64,000 bases of DNA, taken from assembly GCA_963716135.1 (NCBI GenBank), contig OY970289.1, positions 1,240,001 to 1,304,000 of the forward strand, read 5' to 3'. A program made the translations under genes and the position numbers. The stretch's first letter is position 1; every line of letters begins with the position of its first letter. A model generated the notes under the pieces. That model was given only the letters and a program-made list of their open reading frames with translations. It made no database searches and was not told where the DNA came from. Origin of the DNA: CAVRAW01 sp963716135 (GTDB lineage Bacteria; Planctomycetota; Planctomycetia; Pirellulales; JADZDJ01). Positions 22,065-31,136 of the stretch are shown one piece after another.

Positions 22065-23841
22065 GTGAACATCGTGAGCAAATCTATTTGTTGGTTGATC
22101 GCGTCGTTGGCACTGTCGATCGTTGCACCATCGGCGCATGCGGATGCCGCAAAGCCGGTAGTGGTCGTCTCGCTGCCCAGCTATGAAAAGTTGATGGCCG
22201 ACATCGATTTCCTCGGTCAACTGGCCGGCCAACCAAACCGCTCGCAACAAGTGGAGGCCATGGTTCAGGTCTTCACGCAGGGACAAGGGCTCAAAGGACT
22301 CGACAAGACCAAGCCCTGGGGCGCCGCGTTGCTTTCCGACGGAAACGAGCTCACGCCCGTGGCCTTTGTGCCGGTCACCAATGCCAAGGATCTCGTGGAC
22401 GCTTTGGCCAGCGTGATCGGCCCTGCCGAAGACGACAACGGCGTGCTGAAAGTCAATCCGCCAGGCGCTCCTCCGATGTGCATCCGCGAAAAAAACGGTT
22501 GGGCATTAGTCACGCAACAAGACAATTCACCCCTGCCTGAAGATCCCATGAAGCTGCTTGCCGGGCTGAACACCGACTACGACGTGGCGGCTCGGGCGTA
22601 TCTGCAAAACGTGCCCGAAGAAAAGAAGAAATCGGTGATGGAGCAGTTGAAGGGCTTTATGAACATGGCGGCCGCCATGCAGCAACACGGCTCTCAGTCT
22701 CCGGCATTGGCCGAGTTGCGTCGCAAGAACATGGAAGACCAACTGCGAGCCATCGAGCAGTTCGTCAACGAAGCCGATCAGATCACGTTCGGCTGGAACA
22801 TCGACACTAAGCTCAAGACGACGCATTTCGACTGCACGATCACCGCGAAGCCGGGCACCGATCTCGACAAGCAAATGCAATTGATGACCGATACGCAAAG
22901 CGATTTTGCCGGTTTTCTGCTGCCCGAAGCGGCGGCCAAAGCCAATCGCGCCGGCAAGCTTTCTCCGGAACAAATCCAGCAAGGCACGGCGGCACTGGAC
23001 CAATTGAAGGAGCAAGCCGAACAATCGCTGGACAATGATCAAGATTTGTCCGACGACGAGAGGGCGGCGTTGAAAGAAGAGCTGCCGCTGGCGCTCGATC
23101 TGTTTCAGCAAACGCTGAAGACGGGCAAATTCGATTCCGGCGCCGCCATGATGCTGGCTCCTGAGAAATTGCAAGTCGCGCTGGGCGCCTACGTCTCCGA
23201 TGGTCCGGCCACCGAAGCGCTAATCACAAAGTTCGTCGAAGGTCCGGCGCTCAAAGGCGTGCTCAAAAAGATTGTGCGCGAAAGCGGCGGCGATGAAACG
23301 AGTTTCGACGGCGCAATCAATAATGTCGCCCTGGAAGCTTACAAAGGCGTGAACTTGCATCAGGTGAATATCAAGTGGCCTGAACAGGTCGATGAAAAAG
23401 TTCGCAAGATCTTTGGCGAACCGCTGGCGTTTTACTACGGCGCGGGACCCGAAAAGCGCGTATCTGGCCGTCGGATCCGGCAGCCTGGACCTGTTGAAAG
23501 CGACCATCGACGCTTCGGCCGCCGAACCCAACAAGGCCGTGCTCCCGATGCAAGCCTCCCTCGCCTTGGGGCCGGTCATCGACTTCGTCGCTTCGCTGCG
23601 GGAAGAAAAGTCCGATTCTTCCAGATTGAGCACGTTTGCTGAAGAGTTGAAAAAAGTGAAAGGCAAAGACCATATCCTGGTCAACGCCAAACCGATCAGC
23701 AATGGCACCACCATCCGCCTGCACGTGGAGGACGGCATTCTGGAAGCCATCATGCAGACGAGCAAATTGAAGATGAAGGGTTCAGCGGGCGGTGGTCCGC
23801 CGGGCCGAATGGGCGCCCCCGCGAAACGGCCCGCGAATTGA
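22065..23841 (+). CDS. Hypothetical secreted protein, frameshifted near C-terminus
   Basis: GTG 22065 has AGGAG 9 nt upstream and starts a clear signal peptide (SICWLIASLALSIVAPSAHA). The mature part, about 560 residues, is rich in Lys, Glu and Ala with long helical stretches (KLSPEQIQQGTAALDQLKEQ) and no recognised catalytic motif. Similarity in style continues in another frame from about 23,455 (SAYLAVGSGSLDLLKATIDA) to 23,841; an extra A in the run at about 23,450-23,454 would account for it. The tail is Gly/Pro-rich. A strong hairpin terminator follows. Function unknown; it resembles lineage-specific planctomycete exported proteins. Confidence 0.65.
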
Positions 23842-23865
23842 TTTGCCAAATCTAGAGAAACCGCG

Positions 23866-23905
23866 GCAGCCCGGCGGCTCAAAAGGCCCCGGGCTGCTTC
23901 GTTTT
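23866..23905 (+). terminator. Rho-independent terminator
   Basis: Nine-base perfect stem GCAGCCCGG (23866-23874) with CCGGGCTGC (23889-23897), loop of 14, followed by TTCGTTTTA. It lies 25 nt after the stop of the secreted-protein gene. Confidence 0.7.
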
Positions 23906-24044
23906 ATCGCAAGCAGCGGGGCGTTGCGGCACTTTTCAGCGCAACTTCGGCGCGCTACACTCGCATCATTGAGACTGAACCTTGCGCCCTTCAGGGTATC
24001 TTTGATTCCTGGCTCCTGACTCTTGATATTCGATCGCCGCTTAC

Positions 24045-25331
24045 ATGCCCCAAACGCCGGCCTTCTCGCCCGTTCGCACTCACATTGCCGGCCTTTCGGT
24101 CAACGAACTGGCCGTGCGGTTCGGCACGCCCACGTTTGTTTACGATGCCGCCAAGATCGTCGAGCGAATTAACGACCTGCGCTCGTTCGATATCATTCGG
24201 TACGCGCAAAAGGCCTGCTCCAACTTGGCCATACTCGATTTGGTGCGCCGGCAGGGAGCGCTCGTGGATTCGGTGAGCGCCGGCGAAATTCGCCGGGCAA
24301 TGACCGCAGGATTCAAGCCAGGCGCTAACGAGGCGAATTCGCCGCCGCCGATCGTGTACACGGCAGATATTTTCGACAACGAGGCGCTCGATTTAGTTGT
24401 CGAGCTAGGCATCCACGCCAACTGCGGCTCGCCCGACATGATCGATCAACTTGGCGCGCGTGCCCCGGGCCGGCACATCACGCTGCGCATCAACCCCGGC
24501 TTCGGCCACGGCCACAGCCAGAAGACGAACACCGGCGGCGAGCAATCGAAACATGGCATCTGGCACGCCGACCTGGCCAATTGCCTTCGCCGCGCCGATC
24601 AGCATGGTCTGGCCATCTCCGGCCTGCACATGCACATTGGCTCTGGCACCGATTTGGAGCACCTGCGCCACGTGTGCCAGGCCATGGAACAGGCGGCCCG
24701 CGAAGTGGGGCGCAGCATCACGAACATCAGCGCCGGCGGCGGATTGCCGGTGCCGTATCGCAGCGAGCAAACGTACGTCGACCTGCCCTCGTATTTCAAA
24801 CTGTGGGACGAGACTCGCCAGCGGCTGGAGAAAGCTTTCGGCCACAAAATATCTCTGGAGATCGAGCCAGGCCGATATCTGGTCGCGGAGTCGGGTTATC
24901 TGATCACCGAGATTCGCGCCGTCAAACAGATGGGCGGCAACACGTTTTATTTGGTCGACGCGGGCTTCAACAATTTGGCCCGCCCGATTCTGTATGGCGC
25001 TTATCATCCGATGTCGATCGTACCTCTCACCGGCAGCGGGTCGAACCGGCCCACGCACGACGTGGTCGTCGGCGGACCGTTGTGTGAGTCTGGCGATATC
25101 TTCACTCAGGAAGAAGGTGGATTCGTCAGCACTCGGCCATTGCCCGCCGCGGAAGTCGGCGAGTTCCTGGTGCTCGAAGTGGCCGGAGCCTACGGCTTCG
25201 TGATGGGCAGCAACTACAACGGCAAGCCGCTGGCCGCGGAAGTGCTGGTGCGCGACGGCAAGGCGCACCTGATCCGCGCGCGGCAATCTTTCGACGACCT
25301 GATCCGCGGCGAAGTGATTCCGCCGCAATAA
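24045..25331 (+). CDS. lysA: Diaminopimelate decarboxylase
   Basis: PLP enzyme of the alanine-racemase-fold group making L-lysine from meso-diaminopimelate. The PLP lysine is in IIRYAQKACSN near residue 64. Further motifs are HMHIGSGTD, ISAGGGLPVPYRSEQ, LEIEPGRYLVAESGYL and GGPLCESGDIF, the last carrying the substrate-side cysteine from the partner subunit. The frame is intact, with 428 residues. The first 14 residues are not conserved in type, so a slightly later start is possible. Confidence 0.93.
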   Translation: MPQTPAFSPVRTHIAGLSVNELAVRFGTPTFVYDAAKIVERINDLRSFDIIRYAQKACSNLAILDLVRRQGALVDSVSAGEIRRAMTAGFKPGANEANSPPPIVYTADIFDNEALDLVVELGIHANCGSPDMIDQLGARAPGRHITLRINPGFGHGHSQKTNTGGEQSKHGIWHADLANCLRRADQHGLAISGLHMHIGSGTDLEHLRHVCQAMEQAAREVGRSITNISAGGGLPVPYRSEQTYVDLPSYFKLWDETRQRLEKAFGHKISLEIEPGRYLVAESGYLITEIRAVKQMGGNTFYLVDAGFNNLARPILYGAYHPMSIVPLTGSGSNRPTHDVVVGGPLCESGDIFTQEEGGFVSTRPLPAAEVGEFLVLEVAGAYGFVMGSNYNGKPLAAEVLVRDGKAHLIRARQSFDDLIRGEVIPPQ

Positions 25332-25473
25332 TTTCCCGCCGCGAGCACTGGCATAACGCGGGAAATCACGCTGATCTCGTCCTTGGCTTGTGGTCGATTA
25401 CCATCTATGATTGGGTAGTCGGTTTGAACATCAACCCAGGCTTATAACCACGCAGATTTCGCGTTTTTCCGAT

Positions 25474-25869
25474 ATGGCTAAAGCCGGTCCCCGCAAGAAA
25501 CTTCCGAAAGAACTCGCGGTCATCAACGCCGATAATTGCACCGGCTGCGAGGCTTGTCTGGAGGTCTGCCCGGTCGATTGCATCTTCAAAGTGCAGCAGT
25601 ACGACCAATTCCAGAATCTGCAGAGCTTCTGCGAAATCGACTTGGAGCGCTGTGTTGGGTGCGAAGTTTGCGTGCACATCCCCGGCAAGAAATCGAATCC
25701 GTACGACTTAAAAGTCTGCCCCTGGGACGCCATCGAAATGGTGCCCACCGAGCAAGTGGCCCAGGTCGTGGCGCAAATCGGCGGCCCGCCGGAGTACATT
25801 CAGGCCAACTGGGATCGCCTGGTCGGCACCGCGCAGCATCTGGCGGAATTGAAAGCCGAAGCAGGCTAG
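25474..25869 (+). CDS. Ferredoxin, 4Fe-4S type with atypical second cluster motif
   Basis: Soluble electron carrier of 131 residues. The first cluster motif is standard (CTGCEACLEVCP). In the second, CVGCEVC is followed not by the usual short spacing but by VHIPGKKSNPYDLK and then VCPWDAI, so the fourth cysteine is displaced by about ten residues, as in some ferredoxins and adenylylsulfate-reductase beta-like subunits. The long C-terminal helix (EQVAQVVAQIGGPPEYIQAN) is an addition to the minimal fold. ATG 25474 is taken as start; upstream in-frame codons look non-coding. No obvious redox partner is adjacent. Confidence 0.85.
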   Translation: MAKAGPRKKLPKELAVINADNCTGCEACLEVCPVDCIFKVQQYDQFQNLQSFCEIDLERCVGCEVCVHIPGKKSNPYDLKVCPWDAIEMVPTEQVAQVVAQIGGPPEYIQANWDRLVGTAQHLAELKAEAG

Positions 25870-25874
25870 GCGGC

Positions 25875-25956
25875 AAATGTCTAAATGACTGAATGTCTAA
25901 ATGTCTGATTGATTGAACCCATTTAGTCATTAAGTCATTCAGGCATTTAGTCATTT
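25875..25956. repeat. Intergenic palindrome built from short AATG-containing units
   Basis: Left arm with repeated 7-8 nt units (AATGTCT, AATGACT) at 25875-25907, right arm with the complementary units (AGTCATT, CATTTAG) at 25920-25956. The arms pair imperfectly and the right arm runs into the 3' end of the convergent FkbM gene. It is placed like a bidirectional terminator between two convergent genes. Confidence 0.6.
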
Positions 25957-26725
25957 TCTGGTCGCCCACAGCATGCCGTACTTCATGAACGTGTATTCGA
26001 ACCACGATTTTTCGACTTGCACCGTGAAGCCGTGGCTCTGGAGCAAGTCGATCAAGATGTGCCGATCCTGACCCGGCGCATATTCGTGAAACTCCATCGC
26101 GACTTTGTCGATGCGGGCAAAGGTCTCGTCATCAAGCCCGCGGAATATCTCGTATTCGCCCCCCTCGCAATCGCACTTCAGAAAGTTGACGCGATCCACT
26201 CCCGCTTCGTCGAGAATCGTTCGCAGCGATTTGGTCACCGAACGTTCCGTCACCGGCGCCGACTGATACTTGCGATACAAAAGCCAGATGAAGAACTTGG
26301 TCCACATTTTTGGCTTCCAGCCGGCGTGATGGTTCACGATGTTGAAGCCGGGATAGGTCACAATTTCGAACGTGCCGCCATCGGGGCCGCAAGCCGCTTG
26401 AACGGGAATCACATTCGTTAAACCGTTGCGCTCGACATTCATCCGCAGTACGTCGATGGCACTTGTGGGCTCGATCGCCACGACCTTTCCCTGGCTGGCG
26501 CCGCGCAGCCCACAGCACAAAGATTCCCATGTTGGCGCCGATATCGACCACGGTATCGGTCGGGCAAATCTGAAAGCCAGGATGGTCATAGCGATTCTTG
26601 GTGAAGATTTCGTTTACCACGAACCGCGCCGCAGCCTGTTGCTGCGGCGTGGCCAGCCACAGCGAAGAGCCATCGCCTAAATCGATTTTGCATTCGGCTT
26701 CCGCAGTCGCTGGCATCGGTTGCAT
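25951..26725 (-). CDS. FkbM-family SAM-dependent methyltransferase, frameshifted
   Basis: The N-terminal frame (from 26725) has the SAM-binding motif TVVDIGANMGIFVLWAAR. Near 26,510 the frame changes and continues GKVVAIEPTSAIDVLRMNV, then VNFLKCDCEGGEYEIFRGL, the FkbM signature, and a C-terminal helix. One indel joins them into a protein of about 258 residues. Family members O-methylate sugars or secondary metabolites; the substrate is not predictable here. Convergent with the ferredoxin gene. Confidence 0.8.
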
Positions 26726-26906
26726 CCCGCCCTCGAAGAGAGATTGGTCGAGCGACCGTCACTATAACCGCGCCGATCGAGGAATCGTAGGGGCGAAGCG
26801 TGGACGTCCGGGCGCCGCCGTCACCCTTGACCGGGTTGCGTTCCACTGCGATAGTGCAACGTTCTGTGCAACTTTCGAGTATGTCGTTCTAGGGCGAGCG
26901 AATTTC

Positions 26907-28055
26907 ATGGCGGAAGTGATTGTCGAGCCTGTGCGCACGTGGCGCGACCGCCGCGCTTTCATGCAATTCGCCTGGGATCTTTACCGCGACGATCCGATGT
27001 GGGTTCCGCCCTTGCGCGGCGAATTCAAGCGGCTGGTCGGGTGGAAATACCACCCCTTTCAGGAAATCGGCGAGGTGCAAACGTTCCTGGCCCGCCGCGA
27101 CGGCAAGGTGGTCGGCCGGATCGCCGGCATCATGAACCACGAGCACAACCGCCACTTCGACGAAAACCGCGGCTTCTTCGGCTTCTTCGAAAGCATCAAC
27201 GATCGGGCCGTGGCGCATGCCCTGTTCGACGCGGTGCGCGCCTGGCTGGGGCAGCGAAACGTGCAAGCCTTGCGCGGGCCGATGAATCCGTCGCTCAATT
27301 ATGAAGTCGGGTTGTTGATCGAAGGCTTCGACGACCCGCCCACCTTCATGATGACCTACAATCCGCCGTACTATGCGGAGCTGATCGAATCGTACGGCTT
27401 CGTCAAAGCCCACGACCTGTTCGCGTACATCGGCTACAAGAAGGACCTCGATTACCAGGTGCCTCGGGTGGCGCAACTGGTCGACCGCGTCGGCGAAATG
27501 TTCAACGTCAAAACCCGCCCGATGAATCCCAAAACATTCCAGAAAGATCTGGAAATCTTTTTGCAGATCTATAACGGCGCTTGCCAGCATATTTGGGGCT
27601 TCGTATCGATTACGCAAAAGGAATTGGAGTGGATGGCCAAGGACCTGAAACACGTGATCATTCCAGAGCTCACGTGCGTGGCCGAGGTGGACGGCAAGCC
27701 GGTGGGTGCCGTGTTCGGCCTGCCCGACTACAATCCGCGGATCAAAGCCATCGACGGCCGCCTGTTCCCCTTTGGCTTCATCAAAATGCTCAGCAAAAAA
27801 CGGGACCTGAAGCGCGTCCGCCTGATTAGCACCAACGTCATGCCCGAATATCAAAAGTGGGGCATTGGAATCGTGCTGTTGATCAGTCTGATCCCGCGCG
27901 GACTGGCGATGGGCATGGAGGAGGCGGAGTTCTCCTGGGTCTCCGAGGCCAACACGCTGGCCCGCGGCAGTCTGGAAAAAGGCAACGCCAAGCTCTACAA
28001 AAAATATCGAATATACGATTACGCCCCCACAGAGCACACGGCAAAGGTAGAATGA
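26907..28055 (+). CDS. GNAT-like N-acetyltransferase superfamily protein
   Basis: Product of 382 residues. The N-terminal WRDRRAFMQFAWDLYRDDP and the segment FLARRDGKVVGRIAGIMNHE resemble the first half of a GNAT fold; a second unit begins LTCVAEVDGKPVGAVFGLPD, and the last part has the pattern VMPEYQKWGIGIVLL, similar to the acetyl-CoA-binding motif. It is a double-GNAT-like arrangement seen in uncharacterised bacterial proteins. ATG 26907 is preferred because upstream sequence is not protein-like. Substrate unknown. Followed by a palindrome and a ketosynthase homologue on the same strand. Confidence 0.7.
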   Translation: MAEVIVEPVRTWRDRRAFMQFAWDLYRDDPMWVPPLRGEFKRLVGWKYHPFQEIGEVQTFLARRDGKVVGRIAGIMNHEHNRHFDENRGFFGFFESINDRAVAHALFDAVRAWLGQRNVQALRGPMNPSLNYEVGLLIEGFDDPPTFMMTYNPPYYAELIESYGFVKAHDLFAYIGYKKDLDYQVPRVAQLVDRVGEMFNVKTRPMNPKTFQKDLEIFLQIYNGACQHIWGFVSITQKELEWMAKDLKHVIIPELTCVAEVDGKPVGAVFGLPDYNPRIKAIDGRLFPFGFIKMLSKKRDLKRVRLISTNVMPEYQKWGIGIVLLISLIPRGLAMGMEEAEFSWVSEANTLARGSLEKGNAKLYKKYRIYDYAPTEHTAKVE

Positions 28056-28066
28056 CCCGATGAGAA

Positions 28067-28138
28067 AATGACCAATGACCAAGCACGAATGACCAATCAG
28101 CAGCCTCACTGGTCATTGGGATTTGGTCATTGGTCATT
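28067..28138. repeat. Intergenic palindrome with perfect 16-bp arms
   Basis: Arm AATGACCAATGACCAA at 28067-28082 is the exact reverse complement of TTGGTCATTGGTCATT at 28123-28138. The arms are themselves tandem AATGACC units and further single units lie inside. It resembles the palindromes at 25,875 and 55,305 and sits 11 nt after a stop codon. Confidence 0.75.
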
Positions 28139-28185
28139 CCGTTTTTGTATGTGTCGTAATCAACTCATCACCGTTCTTGTCCTGC

Positions 28186-29470
28186 ATGTCTGCGCCGCAT
28201 CAATCTAGCGACCCCCGCGAGGTCGTAATCACAGGCTTGGGAGTGGTCAGTCCCATCGGCATTGGGCGCGATGCGTTCCGCAGCGCGCTGCGCGAAGGAA
28301 TCAGCGGCGTGCGTCCGATCACGCTGTTCGACGCCAGCCGGTTTCCCGTGCGAATTGCGGCGGAGGTGGCGGACTTCGATCCCAAGGCTTACGTCCGCCC
28401 GCGCAAAAGCCTGAAGGTCATGTCGCGCGAGATTCAGTTCGGATTCGCCGCCGCTGATTTTGCACTTACCGATGCACGGGTGCAGCCCGGCGGCGTCGAA
28501 CCCGACCGCTTCGGCGTGGTGTTCGGCGCGGAAATGATCTACTGCGATCTGGACGAGTTGAGCGGCATTTACCGCCGGTGCATTGCGGAAGGCCGGTTCG
28601 ATTTCTCCTGCTGGGGCGAATCGATGGCCGGCGAAATGTACCCGCTTTGGCTGCTACGCAATTTGCCCAACATGGTTGCCTGCCACGTCGCCATCGTTCA
28701 CGACGCCCGCGGGCCGAACAACACAATCGGCCACAGCGATGTGTCCAGCCTGGCGGCCATAGCCGAAGCGGTCCGCGTGATCCAGCGCGGCGCGGCCGAC
28801 GTGATGATCGCCGGAGGTGTGGGCGCCCGAATTAATCCCACTTCCATGTCCTATCGCGGCGATATCGATCAATCGCATCGCAATGACGATCCCGCGCGGG
28901 CCGCGCGTCCCTTCGACGCGGGCCGCGATGGCCTGGTCAACGGCGAAGGGGCCGCGGCGTTTATCCTCGAAAGTCGCGAAAACGCGCAGAAACGCGGCGT
29001 GCGAATCTTGGCTCGCATCCTCAGCGACTCAAGCGCTCACGAGCCGCTGCGCCGGCCAAGGGCTGACGGGCTCCGCCGTGCGCCAGGTGATTACCGAATC
29101 ACTGCGTCGCGCCAACTTGCGGCCAGGCGAAATCAGCCACGTGAACGCACATGGCTTGAGCACGATCGCCGACGATCGCTATGAAGCACAGGCCATCCAT
29201 GCGACGCTAGGCGACGTGCCCGTGACCGCCCCCAAAAGTTTCTTCGGCCACTTGGGCACCGGCGGCGGCGCCGTGGAACTGGCAGCGAGCCTGGTAGGTC
29301 TGGCCGAAGGCGAAGTTCCCTTCACGCTGAACTACGATCGCCCCGATCCCGAATGCCCCGTGAACGTGATCCAAGGCGAACCGCTGCTGGCCGACCGCCG
29401 CATATTTCTAAAGCTCAACACCTCGCGCCTGGGCCACGCCGCGGCGCTAATTGTTAGCGGCGAAACGTAA
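28186..29470 (+). CDS. Beta-ketoacyl-ACP synthase homologue lacking the catalytic cysteine, frameshifted
   Basis: Thiolase-fold protein of the FabF family: N-terminal VVITGLGVVSPIG, GRDGLVNGEGAAAFILE, HVNAHGLSTIADDRYEAQAI and SFFGHLGTGGGAVELAASL. Both active-site histidines are present. In the nucleophile motif (GPNNTIGHSDVSSLAAI) the position of the cysteine is Asp185, so condensation by the normal route is not expected. A single inserted base near 29,045-29,055 splits the gene; the second frame ends at 29,470. It may be a chain-length-factor-like or decarboxylating partner. No acyl carrier protein is adjacent. Confidence 0.85.
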
Positions 29471-29495
29471 TCGAAAAACATAATTTGAACCGACC

Positions 29496-29896
29496 ATGCC
29501 AAAAAATGTGATTGTCGCCGCGTCGCTGCCGGCGCCGCCGGAGCGCTTGTGGGAGATGTATCTCGATTCGAAAGAGCATGCGGCTTTCACGGGGCATCCG
29601 GTGACAATTGCCGCACAGGCTGGAACGCCGTTTCGTGCTTTTGAGGGAGCGATCAGCGGCAAAATTCTGCACATCGAGCCGAAGCGGTTGATCGTGCAAA
29701 CGTGGCGCTCAATCAATTTCGACAAAGAAGCGATCGACTCGGTGTTGGTGCTGACGTTTTGGCCCGATCCGCAAGGAGGACGGATCGAATTAGCGCACAT
29801 CAATGTTGATGACGGAGATTTTGCCGGCGTCAGCCAAGGCTGGGAGAAGCACTACTGGACGCCGTGGCGCAATTATTTGGCGCGCGATCCGAGTAA
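29496..29896 (+). CDS. SRPBCC/AHSA1-type START-domain protein
   Basis: Small ligand-binding fold protein: VIVAASLPAPPERLWEMYLD at the start, WRSINFDKEAIDSVLVLTFW in the centre, and GWEKHYWTPWRNYL at the C-terminal helix, the usual AHSA1 ending. The open frame continues to 30,272, but that extension lies over the opposite-strand channel gene and is not family sequence. In the adjacent frame a TAA at 29,894-29,896 gives a normal-length protein of about 133 residues, so I infer a small indel close to the end. Ligand unknown. Confidence 0.7.
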
Positions 29897-29902
29897 GTCG
29901 AC

Positions 29903-31048
29903 CTACTCAAAATGCCCGTCGCCGGTGGAGACGACCGGCAGATCGCCAATCTTCGGCGCCCGCTTCATCCAAGCGCTGCGCTGCCAATTGTCGGCGCCGG
30001 GCTGCTGCGGATTGATCTGGGGTAGCGCGAATAAGAATCGCTGGGCCAGGGCATTCACGAACGGCTCGTACATGTCGCGCAGTTCGGCCAACTTTGCGTC
30101 GGTGGCGCTCGCGTCGTGCAGGCCGTATCCCGCCGCTTGCATCGCTTCGCGAAGTTGCTGGGCGGCGGCGGCCGGAAGGCGATCCGTTTCGGGCACAATC
30201 GGCCGGATTTTGAACACCAACGCCAAATCGACCGCGGCGTGGCGAGAAATGGCAAATGTGAGCTGCGCTTGAAACGGGCAGTGATCTTTCACCATGGCGA
30301 TCAGGATCGCGCACGTGTCGAGCATCGCAGTCAACGACGAAAGCCACGACTGATTGTCGTGCTGCGAGCGATAATAGCTGAGCACGGGAAACGACAAATG
30401 GCTCTCGAGCAATTCCGCGGACCAGCGCTCCCATTCGGCCAAAAACGGATCGATCGCCGCGATGCCTCCCGATTGACCGGCCCGCAACAGAAGTTGGGCG
30501 GCGCTGGGGGGCGAGCCGGCACGAGCGTCTAATAGCGCGATCATCATTTCGCGATGCGAAAAGGTTTGATAAAAGACCGGCAAGTAGCTGATGATCAGCG
30601 CGAGAAAACCAAAACCCATGCCAGCTTCAATGACTGCCAGGGCCCGGCCGAGCATTCCGGAGGGAACAATATCACCGTAGCCCAGCGTAAAAAATGTTCC
30701 GCCGCTCCAATACAGGTACGTTCCAAAAGCGGGTACCGACTCGGGCGATTGAACCTCGGTGGCTAGCGACCAGTGCAAAAGAGCGAAGCCCAAGATGAAC
30801 ACCACAACCCAGGTGATCAGCAGGCCCAGCAGCGACAACGGTCCGAACACGCTGAGGAACGATTCGCGCACTTTGCCTGCGGGCAGCCGCACCGCGATCG
30901 AACGCCAATTCCGCCAGGCGAAAAAATAGTACAGTCTGGCAAATCGATAACGATGGGTAACGCGGCGGGGCAGCACCGTGGTTTCGAAGCTGTCGAGCAT
31001 GATCTGCAAGATCATGGCGACGCCAACGATGCCAGCGATGATTCTCAT
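29903..31048 (-). CDS. Potassium-channel-like membrane protein (Ion_trans_2)
   Basis: Product of 381 residues. Hydrophobic helices lie near residues 2-20, 70-95 and 130-155, and the pore segment GGTFFTLGYGDIVPSGMLGR carries the TxGYGD potassium selectivity filter. The C-terminal 200 residues form a soluble region with no recognised RCK domain (no Rossmann glycine motif). It is probably a tetrameric two-helix potassium channel with an unfamiliar cytoplasmic domain. Convergent with the START-domain gene. Confidence 0.8.
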   Translation of the reverse strand: MRIIAGIVGVAMILQIMLDSFETTVLPRRVTHRYRFARLYYFFAWRNWRSIAVRLPAGKVRESFLSVFGPLSLLGLLITWVVVFILGFALLHWSLATEVQSPESVPAFGTYLYWSGGTFFTLGYGDIVPSGMLGRALAVIEAGMGFGFLALIISYLPVFYQTFSHREMMIALLDARAGSPPSAAQLLLRAGQSGGIAAIDPFLAEWERWSAELLESHLSFPVLSYYRSQHDNQSWLSSLTAMLDTCAILIAMVKDHCPFQAQLTFAISRHAAVDLALVFKIRPIVPETDRLPAAAAQQLREAMQAAGYGLHDASATDAKLAELRDMYEPFVNALAQRFLFALPQINPQQPGADNWQRSAWMKRAPKIGDLPVVSTGDGHFE

Positions 31049-31136
31049 ACGCGATTCCCCTCAAGCCATCGGCCCGATATTGTGCGCTGCAGCGCGCCCG
31101 AGGGGAAGCGGCGACAGATGATGCCGCGGCGAGAGA

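Noticed and set aside
29897..30272. C-terminal extension of the START-domain protein
   Set aside because: It lies wholly over the channel gene on the other strand and has no family similarity; the family C-terminus has already been reached.
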